In this document: positions 1 through 8,373 of the stretch, piece by piece
Position numbering within the stretch: position 1 is the first letter of the stretch
How the letters are laid out: every line of letters begins with the position of its first letter
From: Halorussus halophilus
GTDB taxonomy: Archaea > Halobacteriota > Halobacteria > Halobacteriales > Haladaptataceae
Length of the DNA: 64,000 nt
NCBI RefSeq assembly: GCF_008831545.1
Contig: NZ_CP044524.1
Location: forward strand, 372,001 to 436,000
Direction: 5' to 3'
Program-made: the position numbers and the translations under genes
Notes under the pieces: model-generated
The model's database searches: none
What the model was told of the DNA's origin: nothing
The model's input: only the letters and a program-made list of their open reading frames with translations

Positions 1-1
1 G

Positions 2-1411
2 AAAGACCCCGGTGACGACGTACTCGGCGGCACCATCAACGGCGACGGTAGCCTCCGTGTCCGCGTCACTGCGACCGGAGAGGAAACAGCGCTCGCAGGC
101 ATCATGCGCCTCGTGGAAGAAGCACAAGGGAGCAAATCGCGGACGCAAGTCCTCGCCGACCGCGCGGCCGGGTGGCTCTTCTACGTCGCGGTGGCGTCCG
201 CCGCGGTCACCACCGTCGCGTGGACTGTCGCAACGTCGTTCGGTGCGCCAGTCATCGAACGCGCGGTCACGGTCCTCGTCATCGCGTGCCCCCACGCACT
301 CGGGTTGGCGATTCCACTCGTCGTCGCCATCAACACGTCGTTGGCGGCCAGCAACGGAATGCTCGTCCGAGACCGTATCGCTATGGAACAGGCCCGCAAC
401 GCCGACACGGTGGTGTTCGACAAGACGGGGACGCTCACGGAAGGCGAACAGGGCGTCGTAGACGTCGCGACGGTGGACGACTTTTCCGAATCGGAGGCGT
501 TCGCGCTCGCCGCTGCGGTCGAGGGAGACTCCGAACACATGATTGCGCGGGCAATCCGCGAGGCGACGGCCGAGCGCGACGTTTCGGCCCGGACTGCGAC
601 CGACTTCGAGGCGCTCAAGGGTCGTGGCGTCCGCGCGACGGTCGATGGAGAGACGGTGTACGTCGGTGGTCCGAACCTGCTCTCGAAACTCGACAGCGAC
701 GTTCCGTCTGTCCTGACGACGTTCGCCGAGAAGGCAGGGGAGAACGCTCAGACGGTCGTCTACCTGCTCAGAGACGACTCGCCGGTCGCGGCGTTCGCGC
801 TCGCCGACGTCGTCCGCGAGGAGAGCTATCAGGTCGTAGACGCGCTTCACGAGTTGGGCATCGAAGTCGCGATGCTCACCGGTGACTCCGCGGACGTCGC
901 CGATGCGGTCGCCGACGAACTCGGTATCGATACCGTCTTCGCGGAAGTCCTCCCCGAGGACAAAGACGAGAAGATACGCGAACTCCAATCGCAGGGCAAA
1001 CTCGTCGCGATGGTCGGCGACGGTGTGAACGACGCCCCTGCGCTCACTCGGGCAGACATCGGCATCGCCATCGGGAGCGGCACGGACGTGGCGGTCCAAT
1101 CCGCCGAGGTCATCCTCGTGCAGAACAACCCGCTCGACGTCGTCCGACTGGTCAAACTGAGCAAGGCGAGCTATCGGAAGATGCGAGAGAACCTCGTCTG
1201 GGCCGCTGGATACAACGTCTTCGCTATCCCGCTCGCTGCGGGCGTTCTCGCACCAGTCGGTATCCTCTTGTCGCCAGCAGTTGGCGCGCTGTTGATGTCG
1301 CTGAGTACGGTCATCGTCGCCATCAACGCCCAACTGCTGCGACGAGTCGAACTCGACGTTCCCTCGCTACCGGACGTGTCGCCGTCCGGGAAACCGCGCC
1401 CGGCGAACTGA
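2..1411 (+). CDS. Heavy-metal P1B-type ATPase, CPH class (copper/silver export), 5' end missing
   Basis: This is the C-terminal 469 residues of a metal-pumping P-type ATPase. The start lies outside the window, and the reading frame is open from base 2 through the end of the actuator domain (TGEETAL). Then follow a membrane pair, the intramembrane metal motif CPH (codons from base 287), the phosphorylation motif DKTGTLT (Asp near base 419), the nucleotide domain and the hinge [10 protein letters not shown], and two final membrane segments. CPH instead of CPC places it in the CopB-like P1B-3 group, which exports copper or silver. The SEHP nucleotide motif reads SEHM here, with the His kept. A blue-copper lipoprotein lies 1.7 kb downstream. 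Family certain, metal inferred. Confidence 0.9.
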   Translation, partial: KDPGDDVLGGTINGDGSLRVRVTATGEETALAGIMRLVEEAQGSKSRTQVLADRAAGWLFYVAVASAAVTTVAWTVATSFGAPVIERAVTVLVIACPHALGLAIPLVVAINTSLAASNGMLVRDRIAMEQARNADTVVFDKTGTLTEGEQGVVDVATVDDFSESEAFALAAAVEGDSEHMIARAIREATAERDVSARTATDFEALKGRGVRATVDGETVYVGGPNLLSKLDSDVPSVLTTFAEKAGENAQTVVYLLRDDSPVAAFALADVVREESYQVVDALHELGIEVAMLTGDSADVADAVADELGIDTVFAEVLPEDKDEKIRELQSQGKLVAMVGDGVNDAPALTRADIGIAIGSGTDVAVQSAEVILVQNNPLDVVRLVKLSKASYRKMRENLVWAAGYNVFAIPLAAGVLAPVGILLSPAVGALLMSLSTVIVAINAQLLRRVELDVPSLPDVSPSGKPRPAN

Positions 1412-1435
1412 GATGGTTCGCCCAATAACAGGGAC

Positions 1436-2083
1436 TCACTGGACGTGGTGACGATACGCTTCGAAGAGCGCAGGGATGCCGAGCGGCAAGGCGAGCGTTC
1501 CGAACGTGGCCAAAGCGTACTTCGCAACCGGTGAGTCACGGGACGCGAGATACGTCGCACCTGCACCAACGAGGGCGACGAGGTACGCTACGTTGCTCCA
1601 GCCTGGGAGATACGACGAACAGTATGCCCAGCAGACGAAGGTGTAGGACGGGGCGTTCCACGACGGCGGGTAGAGCTTCGGCCAGAAGACCCGACAGTAG
1701 GTGGTCACACCGAACATGAACGTGACGGGGAGCGCCGTGAGCCAAACCTTCGGGTCGAATCGACCGACGGAACCCCAGCGGAGATAGCCCTCTAGGAAGA
1801 CGGCCGGAAGGCAAAACACCCACGTCCAGATGCCGAGCGTGTAGGTGACGGGCCAATGTTCGATTCGGGGTTGTACGTACGGGAGTCGATACGTGGCGGG
1901 TAACGTAAACCACGAGAACGACGGATCGGGGACTGGGTTGGTGAATAGGGCGAAGAGACAGAGATCGGTGCCGACGAGCAGACCATACACGCCGAGTTTG
2001 GCGTACCGTTCGAGCCACGAGGGCATCGAATCAGCTCCCTTGAGACCACTCGGAGACTTCGAGGGGGACGGATTCTGGTGCAT
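1436..2083 (-). CDS. Hypothetical polytopic membrane protein
   Basis: I do not recognise the family. The 215-residue product has about five or six hydrophobic segments separated by short aromatic-rich loops (many Trp, Tyr and Pro), with a short basic C-terminus. It starts with ATG at 2083. An internal ATG at 2026 (MPSWLERY) just before the first membrane segment is an equally good start. It is convergent with the P-type ATPase gene, whose stop is 24 bases away, so the two are not one operon. No catalytic motif is visible. Confidence 0.65.
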   Translation of the reverse strand: MHQNPSPSKSPSGLKGADSMPSWLERYAKLGVYGLLVGTDLCLFALFTNPVPDPSFSWFTLPATYRLPYVQPRIEHWPVTYTLGIWTWVFCLPAVFLEGYLRWGSVGRFDPKVWLTALPVTFMFGVTTYCRVFWPKLYPPSWNAPSYTFVCWAYCSSYLPGWSNVAYLVALVGAGATYLASRDSPVAKYALATFGTLALPLGIPALFEAYRHHVQ

Positions 2084-2296
2084 ACTACTGTCTTGGGACT
2101 ACTCGCCTATTGCAGTTATCAATTAAATTCCACGAATCTCGGTCGGATGATTTCCCGAGCAGTCCGAAATCCGGGATGGAGTTCTCGGATAGTAAACCCG
2201 TAATTAGGTGCGACCGAAAAGACAAATTACGGAGTTGGTGAAACACCCGTTTCACCCTACGGTAGTTCTTTCCTTCGCTGACCTGTTCGACAACAC

Positions 2297-3119
2297 ATGA
2301 ACCGACGAACATTACTCGCGACGACCGGTACCACTATCGGAACCGCTCTCGGCGGTTGTCTTGGTGGCTCCGGCGCTCCCGCGGAGACCACGACTGCTCC
2401 AGATCCAGCTGAGAAAACTACGGACACAGCGACTACGACCACGAACGACTCCACGACCAGCGTCTCTCCGACAGAAGGCGTCGCGGTGAGCGATATCGGG
2501 GTTCTGAAGGCCCTCAGGTACGAGTCTATGATGGGTTCGGGCGGCATTCACCTTCGAGACCGACGACCGGTCGTGGAAACCGGGGCTTCCCGACAGTGCA
2601 GGCGCGATGAACAGAACCGTCGCGGGTCACGAAGGTGGACCAATCGGCCGCGGCCCCAAACGCGACCGGTCGTACCTCGCGTTCACGGTTCCCTCGCCGC
2701 TCTCGGCATCGAACCCGCGGATTCAGTACGCCGGGTCCGATAGCGCCCGCTGGTCGCTTCCGACGAAGGCACGAGACCGCTTAGCCGCTTCCGCTCCCCG
2801 ATTCGAACTCGAATCGCTCGAAGTTCCCGACGAAGTCTCGCAGGGAACCCCGCTATCGGTTTCGTTCACCGCGAAGAACGTCTCCGAGACGGACGGTCAG
2901 TTTCTCGCGGCACTCTACTGGCCGACGAAGCGCATCGCGGACGACGACGAGTCTCGCGTCGTCGAGCGGCAGGTTTCTGCTGGCGACGCCGTCACAATCT
3001 CGCTCGACATCGACACCAGTTACACGACCAGCGAAGCAGAACCGGTTACGTTGTCGATTCGGGGGCACGTCTCCGCCGAACGCGAAGTGCAAGTACGAGA
3101 TATCTCCGGCACTAGTTAG
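2297..3119 (+). pseudogene. Frameshifted Tat lipoprotein with extracellular beta-type domain
   Basis: Two overlapping frames make one recognisable protein. The first starts at ATG 2297 with a lipoprotein signal (RRTLLATTG, then GGC lipobox) and a Thr-rich linker, and runs to about residue 82 (RYESMMGSGG). It then leaves the coding pattern. The second frame is open from 2532, contains no start for its first coding-like codons (FTFETDDRSWKPG) and runs to the stop at 3119 with a beta-rich, NEW1/CARDB-like ending (PLSVSFTAKN, TLSIRGH). Joining them near 2540-2548 gives a normal secreted lipoprotein. A single indel, perhaps with a small deletion, would explain it. A sequencing error is the alternative. 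Function unknown. Confidence 0.75.
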
Positions 3120-3814
3120 TGGGAATGACCGTCGGTCGTCTCGGAGTGATTGCCCGAACCACTGCTCCCGTCGGAGTGACCGAGTGCCTCGGACACCTTC
3201 GTGTTGAGCGATTCCAACTTCTTCGCCGTCGCATCGCTGAAACTGTCCTGTGGTGGCTTGAGAGCTAGTTGTTCCTCTGGGTCGGGGTTGCCGACGATGA
3301 CCGTCCCGACCATTCCCGTCGCCTCGTGTGGGATACAGAAGTAGTCGTAGACGCCCTCGGTTTCGAACGTGTGCTCGAACGTCTTGCCCTGTTCGGAGAG
3401 GGTGCCGCTGTCCCACGCACTGGCACCCTTTGGAACGCGCTGCGGTTTGTCGGCGTTGCTGGCGTAGGCGGTCGTCGAGTGCGAACCGCTCTGTAATTTC
3501 CAGGTAACCGTCGCTCCCTGCTCGACCCAGACGACGTGCGGTTCGAAGTGCGACCCGCTGTCGGTCGTTTTCATCGTCACGTTCGCATCGCCACGGGGGC
3601 CATCGAGCGAACTGCCATGTTTCCCGGACTCGTCGTCGTGGGAGTCCGAATGATTGGTAGTCGATTCACCGCTTCCCGAAGATTCGTTCTCGTCGAGGGA
3701 CCCGGTCGTCGAGTTTTGCTGTGGCGTGGAGGTGCTACAGCCAGCGATTCCAACCGTGACGGCGACGCCAGTTCCGGCGAGGAACCGTCGCCTCGTCGAT
3801 TCGCTCTCTCTCAT
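3116..3814 (-). CDS. Blue (type I) copper lipoprotein, halocyanin/plastocyanin-like
   Basis: A 232-residue membrane-anchored electron carrier on the outer face. The ATG at 3814 is chosen because it puts a twin-arginine signal (STRRRFLAG) and lipobox (GIAGC, Cys26) at the N-terminus; an upstream ATG at 3913 would bury them. A Ser/Asn/Asp-rich linker follows, then one cupredoxin domain with all four copper ligands: His112 (SGSHSTT), Cys160, His163 and Met168 (C-x2-H-x4-M). The last 25 residues are His-rich (HSD, NHS, DGHSH), which could bind extra metal. The stop overlaps the end of the convergent lipoprotein gene by a few bases. Copper binding is secure; the redox partner is unknown. Confidence 0.88.
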   Translation of the reverse strand: MRESESTRRRFLAGTGVAVTVGIAGCSTSTPQQNSTTGSLDENESSGSGESTTNHSDSHDDESGKHGSSLDGPRGDANVTMKTTDSGSHFEPHVVWVEQGATVTWKLQSGSHSTTAYASNADKPQRVPKGASAWDSGTLSEQGKTFEHTFETEGVYDYFCIPHEATGMVGTVIVGNPDPEEQLALKPPQDSFSDATAKKLESLNTKVSEALGHSDGSSGSGNHSETTDGHSH

Positions 3815-3952
3815 CGTTCGGTCCAGAGTCAGTCGAGGAGGGTCATTGTTATTGGCGAGATAACCCCTCAGGCGCATTCGTTCAGTCGATTCTGAACCGC
3901 TTTCAGCCGCCACTGAGCGGGTCTATGAACGCCCAACGGAGCCGATACCAGA

Positions 3953-4441
3953 GTGTTTACTTTGGACCCGAATGAACGTCTACGAAACATGCTCGACCTC
4001 CGCTCTCCGAGGACCGACCGCGTCGTAGACCTCGACGACGACGATGCGGACGTGGTGTTGTCGGCACTTTCGAACGGGTCTGCACGACGGATTCTCAGCA
4101 CGCTCAGCGACGGTCCACAGACCGTCTCGGAACTGGCCGAGAGAACCGACTTGACGGCTCAGAACGTCTCGTATCACCTCGGGAAACTCACCGACGCAGA
4201 ACTGGTCGAGACTCGTGGGACTCGCGGCCAGCACGGAAACGAAGCGACCGTCTACGCGCCCGCTCAGAGCGTCGTCGTTTCGACGGGAAGCACGAACGAA
4301 CGACAGTACAGGACCGGAATCGCCGGACTCGTGGCAGGTATGCTCCTCTCTTTCCTCTGTCTTCACTCCGTCGTCGAGCAGCCAGTAGACCCACTAGCGC
4401 TGGTCCAGCATGGGTTTGCGCTTCTCGTTTCGCTCGTCTGA
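3953..4441 (+). CDS. ArsR-like winged-helix regulator with C-terminal membrane segment
   Basis: A 162-residue DNA-binding protein. Residues about 35-100 form a winged helix: ARRILSTLSDG, the recognition region TAQNVSYHLGKL, and the wing ELVETRGTRG. The C-terminal 40 residues are hydrophobic (IAGLVAGMLLSFL...FALLVSLV), suggesting membrane attachment. The longest form starts with GTG at 3953, and ATG at 3989 is a likely alternative. It is divergent from the blue-copper gene with about 140 bases between them, so it may control that gene or itself. No Cys/His metal-sensing cluster typical of metal ArsR proteins is visible, so a metal-sensing role is not supported. Confidence 0.78.
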   Translation: MFTLDPNERLRNMLDLRSPRTDRVVDLDDDDADVVLSALSNGSARRILSTLSDGPQTVSELAERTDLTAQNVSYHLGKLTDAELVETRGTRGQHGNEATVYAPAQSVVVSTGSTNERQYRTGIAGLVAGMLLSFLCLHSVVEQPVDPLALVQHGFALLVSLV

Positions 4442-4607
4442 CCACGAATCGGTTGGACTACAGCGAGGTCCGCAAAGAAACTGCGAAGTTGTGCGACGAT
4501 TCGTCCGAATAGCACGCCGACTAACCGAGCGAATCTATACTCGACTCAGGACTAGTGGTTTTTAGCTGTACTTCACTAAATCCTTAACCACTTCGTATTT
4601 TCAAATA

Positions 4608-4632
4608 CTCTAATATAATTATAAATATCTTG
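4608..4632 (+). promoter_or_regulatory. AT-rich TATA promoter of the subtilase gene
   Basis: A run of alternating A/T (taatataattataaatat) lies 20-40 bases before the ATG at 4651. It stands out in a GC-rich genome and is placed where a haloarchaeal TATA box for a very short 5' leader would be. Confidence 0.55.
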
Positions 4633-4650
4633 CAACCCTGCCTTTGGACG

Positions 4651-5850
4651 ATGTCTCCCGACCACTCCCGTCGAACGCTCTTGAAGAGCCTCGGTGGTGC
4701 TGCCGGCGTCGCCGCAACGAGCGGTCTCTCCAGTGCGACTGCCGCGAGCGACACTGTCGAAGTGAACATCGGATACCAGAGTCGTGCCGGGCGCAACGCT
4801 GCAGAGCAGGCCGCGACCGCCGTCGTTCGTCGGTTCAACTTCGACGCCCTCACTATCGAAGTAGCACCGAACGCTCTCGACGGCCTTCGAAATCGTCCCG
4901 ATATCCGCTACGTCGAACGCAACGGAACGATGCGCGCCATCCACCACAAACCCGGCCACGACAAGGGTGGGAAGGGCGGCGGTGGAGGCGGAGACACCAG
5001 CCAAACGCTCCCGTGGGGTATCGACCGAGTAGACGCCGATGTCGCTGCTGCCAACGGTGAGACAGGGACGGGAGCCGACGTCGCCATCATCGATACTGGC
5101 ATCGACGGCGACCACCCCGACCTCCAAGCCAACGTCGGTACCGGGAAAGCGTTCGTGAACTGTCGGGGCCGTAACTGTAACAATAATTGGTCCGACGACA
5201 ACGACCACGGCACCCACTGTGCGGGAATCGCCGCTGGCATCGATAATTCGCGTGGCGTCGTCGGCATCGGCCCGGACATCACGCTCCACGCGGTCAAAGT
5301 CCTCGACAAGAGTGGCTCCGGCTCGTTTTCCGACGTCGCCGCTGGCATCCAGTACACCGCCGACCAAGGCTGGGATGTCGGAAGCATGAGCCTCGGTGCG
5401 AGTTCGGGTAGTCAGACGGTCAAAGACGCCTGTGGGTACGCGGCCAACCGTGGCGTGTTGTTGGTAGCTGCTGCTGGCAACAGCGGGCCCTGTACTGATT
5501 GTGTCGGGTACCCTGCCGCCTACGAGGAGTGTATCGCGGTCAGTGCCACGACGAGCAGCGATTCGCTCGCCTCCTTTTCGAGTACGGGTCCTGAAGTCGA
5601 ACTCGCCGCCCCCGGTGCGGAAATCTATTCGACAGTCGTCGGTGGGTACGACACCTTCAACGGAACGAGCATGGCCTGTCCGCACGTCTCGGGTGCTGGC
5701 GGTCAACTCATGGCCAACGGCGCATCGAACACGCAAGCAAGAAACGAACTGGCGTCCTCGGCCGAGGATATCGGCCTTGCGAGCAACGAGCAAGGCAACG
5801 GTCTCCTCGACGTCGCCAGTGCGCTCGGCCTCAACTCTTCGGACGACTGA
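4651..5850 (+). CDS. Tat-exported subtilisin-like serine protease (halolysin type)
   Basis: A 399-residue secreted protease. ATG 4651 gives a Tat signal (SRRTLLKSLGG) cut near residue 32; the in-frame TTG at 4630 is rejected. Residues 35-95 are an I9-type propeptide that ends in YVERNG, followed by a Gly-rich linker. The S8 domain has the triad Asp148 (IIDTG), His186 (DHGTH) and Ser340 (GTSMA), with the oxyanion Asn277 (AAGNSGP). Eight Cys in the mature part, including a CTDC pair, suggest disulfide bonds. It lacks the C-terminal extension of roughly 120 residues found in halolysins such as R4, so it is a short form. Monocistronic, with its own strong AT-rich promoter. Confidence 0.93.
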   Translation: MSPDHSRRTLLKSLGGAAGVAATSGLSSATAASDTVEVNIGYQSRAGRNAAEQAATAVVRRFNFDALTIEVAPNALDGLRNRPDIRYVERNGTMRAIHHKPGHDKGGKGGGGGGDTSQTLPWGIDRVDADVAAANGETGTGADVAIIDTGIDGDHPDLQANVGTGKAFVNCRGRNCNNNWSDDNDHGTHCAGIAAGIDNSRGVVGIGPDITLHAVKVLDKSGSGSFSDVAAGIQYTADQGWDVGSMSLGASSGSQTVKDACGYAANRGVLLVAAAGNSGPCTDCVGYPAAYEECIAVSATTSSDSLASFSSTGPEVELAAPGAEIYSTVVGGYDTFNGTSMACPHVSGAGGQLMANGASNTQARNELASSAEDIGLASNEQGNGLLDVASALGLNSSDD

Positions 5851-6147
5851 GAATTCGCCCGTTCAGCGAGTTTCTTTTCTTTCCGGTCACTACGAGCAGT
5901 TTGAGAAGCTCCCGATGGTTCTTCGGCATACTCTGGTATAAGAATAACAATAGAAAATCCCGAGATATTCGTTTGCGGTTCGAGCGGGACTACTCACTAC
6001 TAGCTCCAGATTCAGGAAGTCTATCCCGCCGCAGACGCGAGCCACCACCCGACCAACGCCGAGAAGTGGAATAATCGTTGGACCCTTCTCGAAAGTCGTC
6101 CCTGTTCGCCATGCTCTCTTTTACCGTCGTCTCCCGTACCGACTTCC

Positions 6148-7434
6148 ATGTCTGGGGGGACCGAGGCCGAGTTCGAAGAGGAAACAGACGACCAAGGTGT
6201 CGTTCGACGCACGCGAAACGCCGTCCTCGCGTGGACGCTGGTCGTCTGTCTCGCAGTTACTGCCGTCTGGAGCGGAGTCGAGGGCGACCTCCTCTGGGCT
6301 GGACTCGGCGCGGCGACGATAGCGATTGCAGTCCAACCAGCAGTCGCGTACCGACTTCCGGCGGCGATGCTTCCGTGGGAGATACTACTGTTCGTCACCG
6401 CGCCGTACGTCGGCTACACCTTTCTGGGGGTGCCACGACCGCTCGCAACCTTTCTTGTCGTCTCCGCGCTGGCGCTCGCAGTCGCTGTGGAGTTGGACGC
6501 GTTCACGCCCGTCGAGATGTCGCCCGGGTTCGCGGTGCTGTTCACCGTCACCACGACGATGGCCGCCGCTGGCACGTGGGCGGTCGTCCAGTGGGTCGTC
6601 GATTTCTCGTTCGGCACGCAGACGCTCTGGTCGCTCAACGCCGTGATGTGGTCGCTCGCGGCCGCGACTGCGATGGGGTTTCTGACCGGCGGTCTCTTCG
6701 CGGCGTACTTCCGGCGCATCGACGTCACGCGACTCGGCTTTCGGATCGGCGAGACTCCGGAGCGAGAGTCGCGCCCCGAAACACCCCGTGAGTCGTCCAG
6801 TCGCCGGTTCGGATTCTCGGAACGCAGACAGCGACAGGTCGTTCGGGGCTTTCAACTCGCCTTGGTGGTCGTTCTCCTCTACGGTCTCGTCAATCTGAAC
6901 GTCGGTCTGCTCGTCAACGCCGGAATCGCACTGGCTATCATGGAACTGCCCGCTGTCCTCGAACGCGACTACGACCTGCCAATCGACACGGGACTGACTC
7001 TCTGGATCGTGATTCCGGTGTTCCTCCACGCTATCGGGTCGGTAGGGCTGTACGACGTATTCGGCCTCTGGGACAACCTCACGCATGCGCTGTCGTCGTC
7101 GCTCGTCGCCGCCGCAGGCTACGCCACAGTTCGCGCGCTGGACGTTCACTACGGCGACGTCTACCTCCCGCCGAAGTTCGTGGCTGTCTACATCCTCGTG
7201 TTCACGCTCGCGTTCGGCGTCCTCTGGGAACTCCTTGAGTTCGGACTCGACGGGTTGGCCTCGTGGACCGGCACCGACAGCGTCCTCGCGCAGGTCAGTC
7301 TGGCCAACACGATGTCAGATTTGGTATTCGATACTGTCGGTGGGTTATTGGTCGCCGTTTGGGGGGCGGCCCACCTGACGAGGGTGTCGAACGCACTCGC
7401 GAAGCGAATGGCGACAGAAGGACAATCGGAGTGA
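6148..7434 (+). CDS. Polytopic membrane protein with C-terminal YjdF/DUF2238-like domain
   Basis: A 428-residue membrane protein. The N-terminal half has about six hydrophobic segments, then an Arg-rich cytoplasmic loop (residues about 195-230). The C-terminal half carries the YjdF/DUF2238 signature: WDNLTHALSS, VLWELLEFGLD and DLVFDTVGG, with the conserved His, Glu and Asp in or near membrane segments. The molecular role of this family is not established. The N-terminal half has no recognised domain and may be a separate module. It is followed by a convergent gene 7 bases away. The start at 6148 is the first ATG and precedes a typical acidic N-terminus. Confidence 0.75.
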   Translation: MSGGTEAEFEEETDDQGVVRRTRNAVLAWTLVVCLAVTAVWSGVEGDLLWAGLGAATIAIAVQPAVAYRLPAAMLPWEILLFVTAPYVGYTFLGVPRPLATFLVVSALALAVAVELDAFTPVEMSPGFAVLFTVTTTMAAAGTWAVVQWVVDFSFGTQTLWSLNAVMWSLAAATAMGFLTGGLFAAYFRRIDVTRLGFRIGETPERESRPETPRESSSRRFGFSERRQRQVVRGFQLALVVVLLYGLVNLNVGLLVNAGIALAIMELPAVLERDYDLPIDTGLTLWIVIPVFLHAIGSVGLYDVFGLWDNLTHALSSSLVAAAGYATVRALDVHYGDVYLPPKFVAVYILVFTLAFGVLWELLEFGLDGLASWTGTDSVLAQVSLANTMSDLVFDTVGGLLVAVWGAAHLTRVSNALAKRMATEGQSE

Positions 7435-7441
7435 GGTTCGG

Positions 7442-8017
7442 CTACGCTTCGTCTCGTAGACTCGGCACGTCGTCGGGCGTGTCGAAGTCGTGGAAGTGTT
7501 CGCCCTTCTCCTTGCTCAGGATGTCCAGCGCGGCGGCACCGCCGTCGCCCGCAGAGATGACTGCCTGCCACTCTTGGTCTCGAATCATCGCGCCGGTCGC
7601 GTAGGCGTTCTCGACGCTGGTCTCCATCGAGAGGTCCACGTCGATTGTGTCGTTGTCGTTCGTCTCGACGCCGAGCGATTCGAGGAGTTCCGTGTCGGTC
7701 CCCGTCCCGAAGACGACGTAGTCGGCGTCGTACTCGCCGTCGTCACTGGAGACCGTGAAGCCGTCGCCGTCTGTTTCGACGCTCGTGACTTCCTCTCCCA
7801 CGCGAAGGTCCGCTCCGCGGTCCTCGACTTGCCCGCGGGCGACGTTCATGAACTCGTCTCCGGCGATGCTCCGGACGCCGAGGTAGTTGAACAGGTGGGC
7901 TTTGTGCATCCACGTCTCGTCGGTGTCGAAGACGACTGCGTCGAGTCCGTTCTTGGCGGTGAATAGTGCGGCGCTGAGTCCCGCGGGACCGCCGCCGACG
8001 ATTGCAACTTTCGACAT
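7442..8017 (-). CDS. Short FAD/NAD(P)-dependent oxidoreductase (thioredoxin-reductase-like)
   Basis: A 191-residue protein beginning with a clear FAD-binding Rossmann motif (VAIVGGGPAGLSAAL) and ending in a second dinucleotide-linked motif (SVENAYATGAMI). It corresponds to the FAD half of thioredoxin-reductase-like enzymes. The separate NADPH insertion domain and the CxxC redox centre of true thioredoxin reductases (about 300 residues) are absent. It is probably one of the small single-domain homologues common in haloarchaea. The substrate cannot be told. ATG at 8017; the gene is probably transcribed alone. Confidence 0.82.
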   Translation of the reverse strand: MSKVAIVGGGPAGLSAALFTAKNGLDAVVFDTDETWMHKAHLFNYLGVRSIAGDEFMNVARGQVEDRGADLRVGEEVTSVETDGDGFTVSSDDGEYDADYVVFGTGTDTELLESLGVETNDNDTIDVDLSMETSVENAYATGAMIRDQEWQAVISAGDGGAAALDILSKEKGEHFHDFDTPDDVPSLRDEA

Positions 8018-8159
8018 AGGTTATCACACCACGCGAAGTGAATTAAGTGTTGGTCAACCAGTGAGACCCGCCGATTCAGGGAAAGAGTGTGTTTTACTTT
8101 GGAGGCCTTCGGATGTCACTGATAAATTGGGAAGTATAACTGTGGTTTCGACTTCCTCG

Positions 8160-8262
8160 AAAGCCCCCACTCGCTCGCGGTCGTTCAGCGACATATCCGC
8201 AAACCGTGCGGATAGGGGTCGCTGAAGCGACCAAGCCCTTCAGGCGCGAGCGAGTGGCCCCT
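8160..8262. repeat. Long nested inverted repeat (hairpin element)
   Basis: A composite palindrome of about 100 bases with three nested stems. The outer 13-bp arms are perfect (8167-8179 with 8245-8257). The middle arms are ggtcgttcagcgac and gtcgctgaagcgacc (8179-8192 and 8218-8232), and the inner arms are atccgca/tgcggat around 8195-8213. It lies in the 356-base gap between the oxidoreductase and the ABC exporter. The outer arm resembles a sequence I recall as repeated in other haloarchaeal genomes, which would make it a small non-coding mobile or MITE-like repeat. Only one copy is in this window, so that remains inference. Confidence 0.6.
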
Positions 8263-8373
8263 TTCAGTCCCACCTGCCGTTTGTGTAGTCGAGCGTTTCG
8301 GAGGTAGGTGTCACCGGGCGGTACCGTCTCACCGCCGAGCGAGTCATACTGTTTCAACCCCTATAGAGGTAGA

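Noticed and set aside
3953-4441. Metal-sensing ArsR repressor for the copper genes
   Set aside because: No Cys/His metal site is visible in the winged helix, so only the general regulator call is kept.
4576-5793. Long minus-strand open frame (405 codons) across the subtilase gene
   Set aside because: It is antisense to a protease with intact catalytic motifs; its translation is low-complexity Val/Asp/Arg text caused by GC-rich third positions.
8345-8370. gtttcaacccctatagaggtag resembling the start of a CRISPR repeat
   Set aside because: Only one copy is found; no second repeat at spacer distance and no cas gene in the window.
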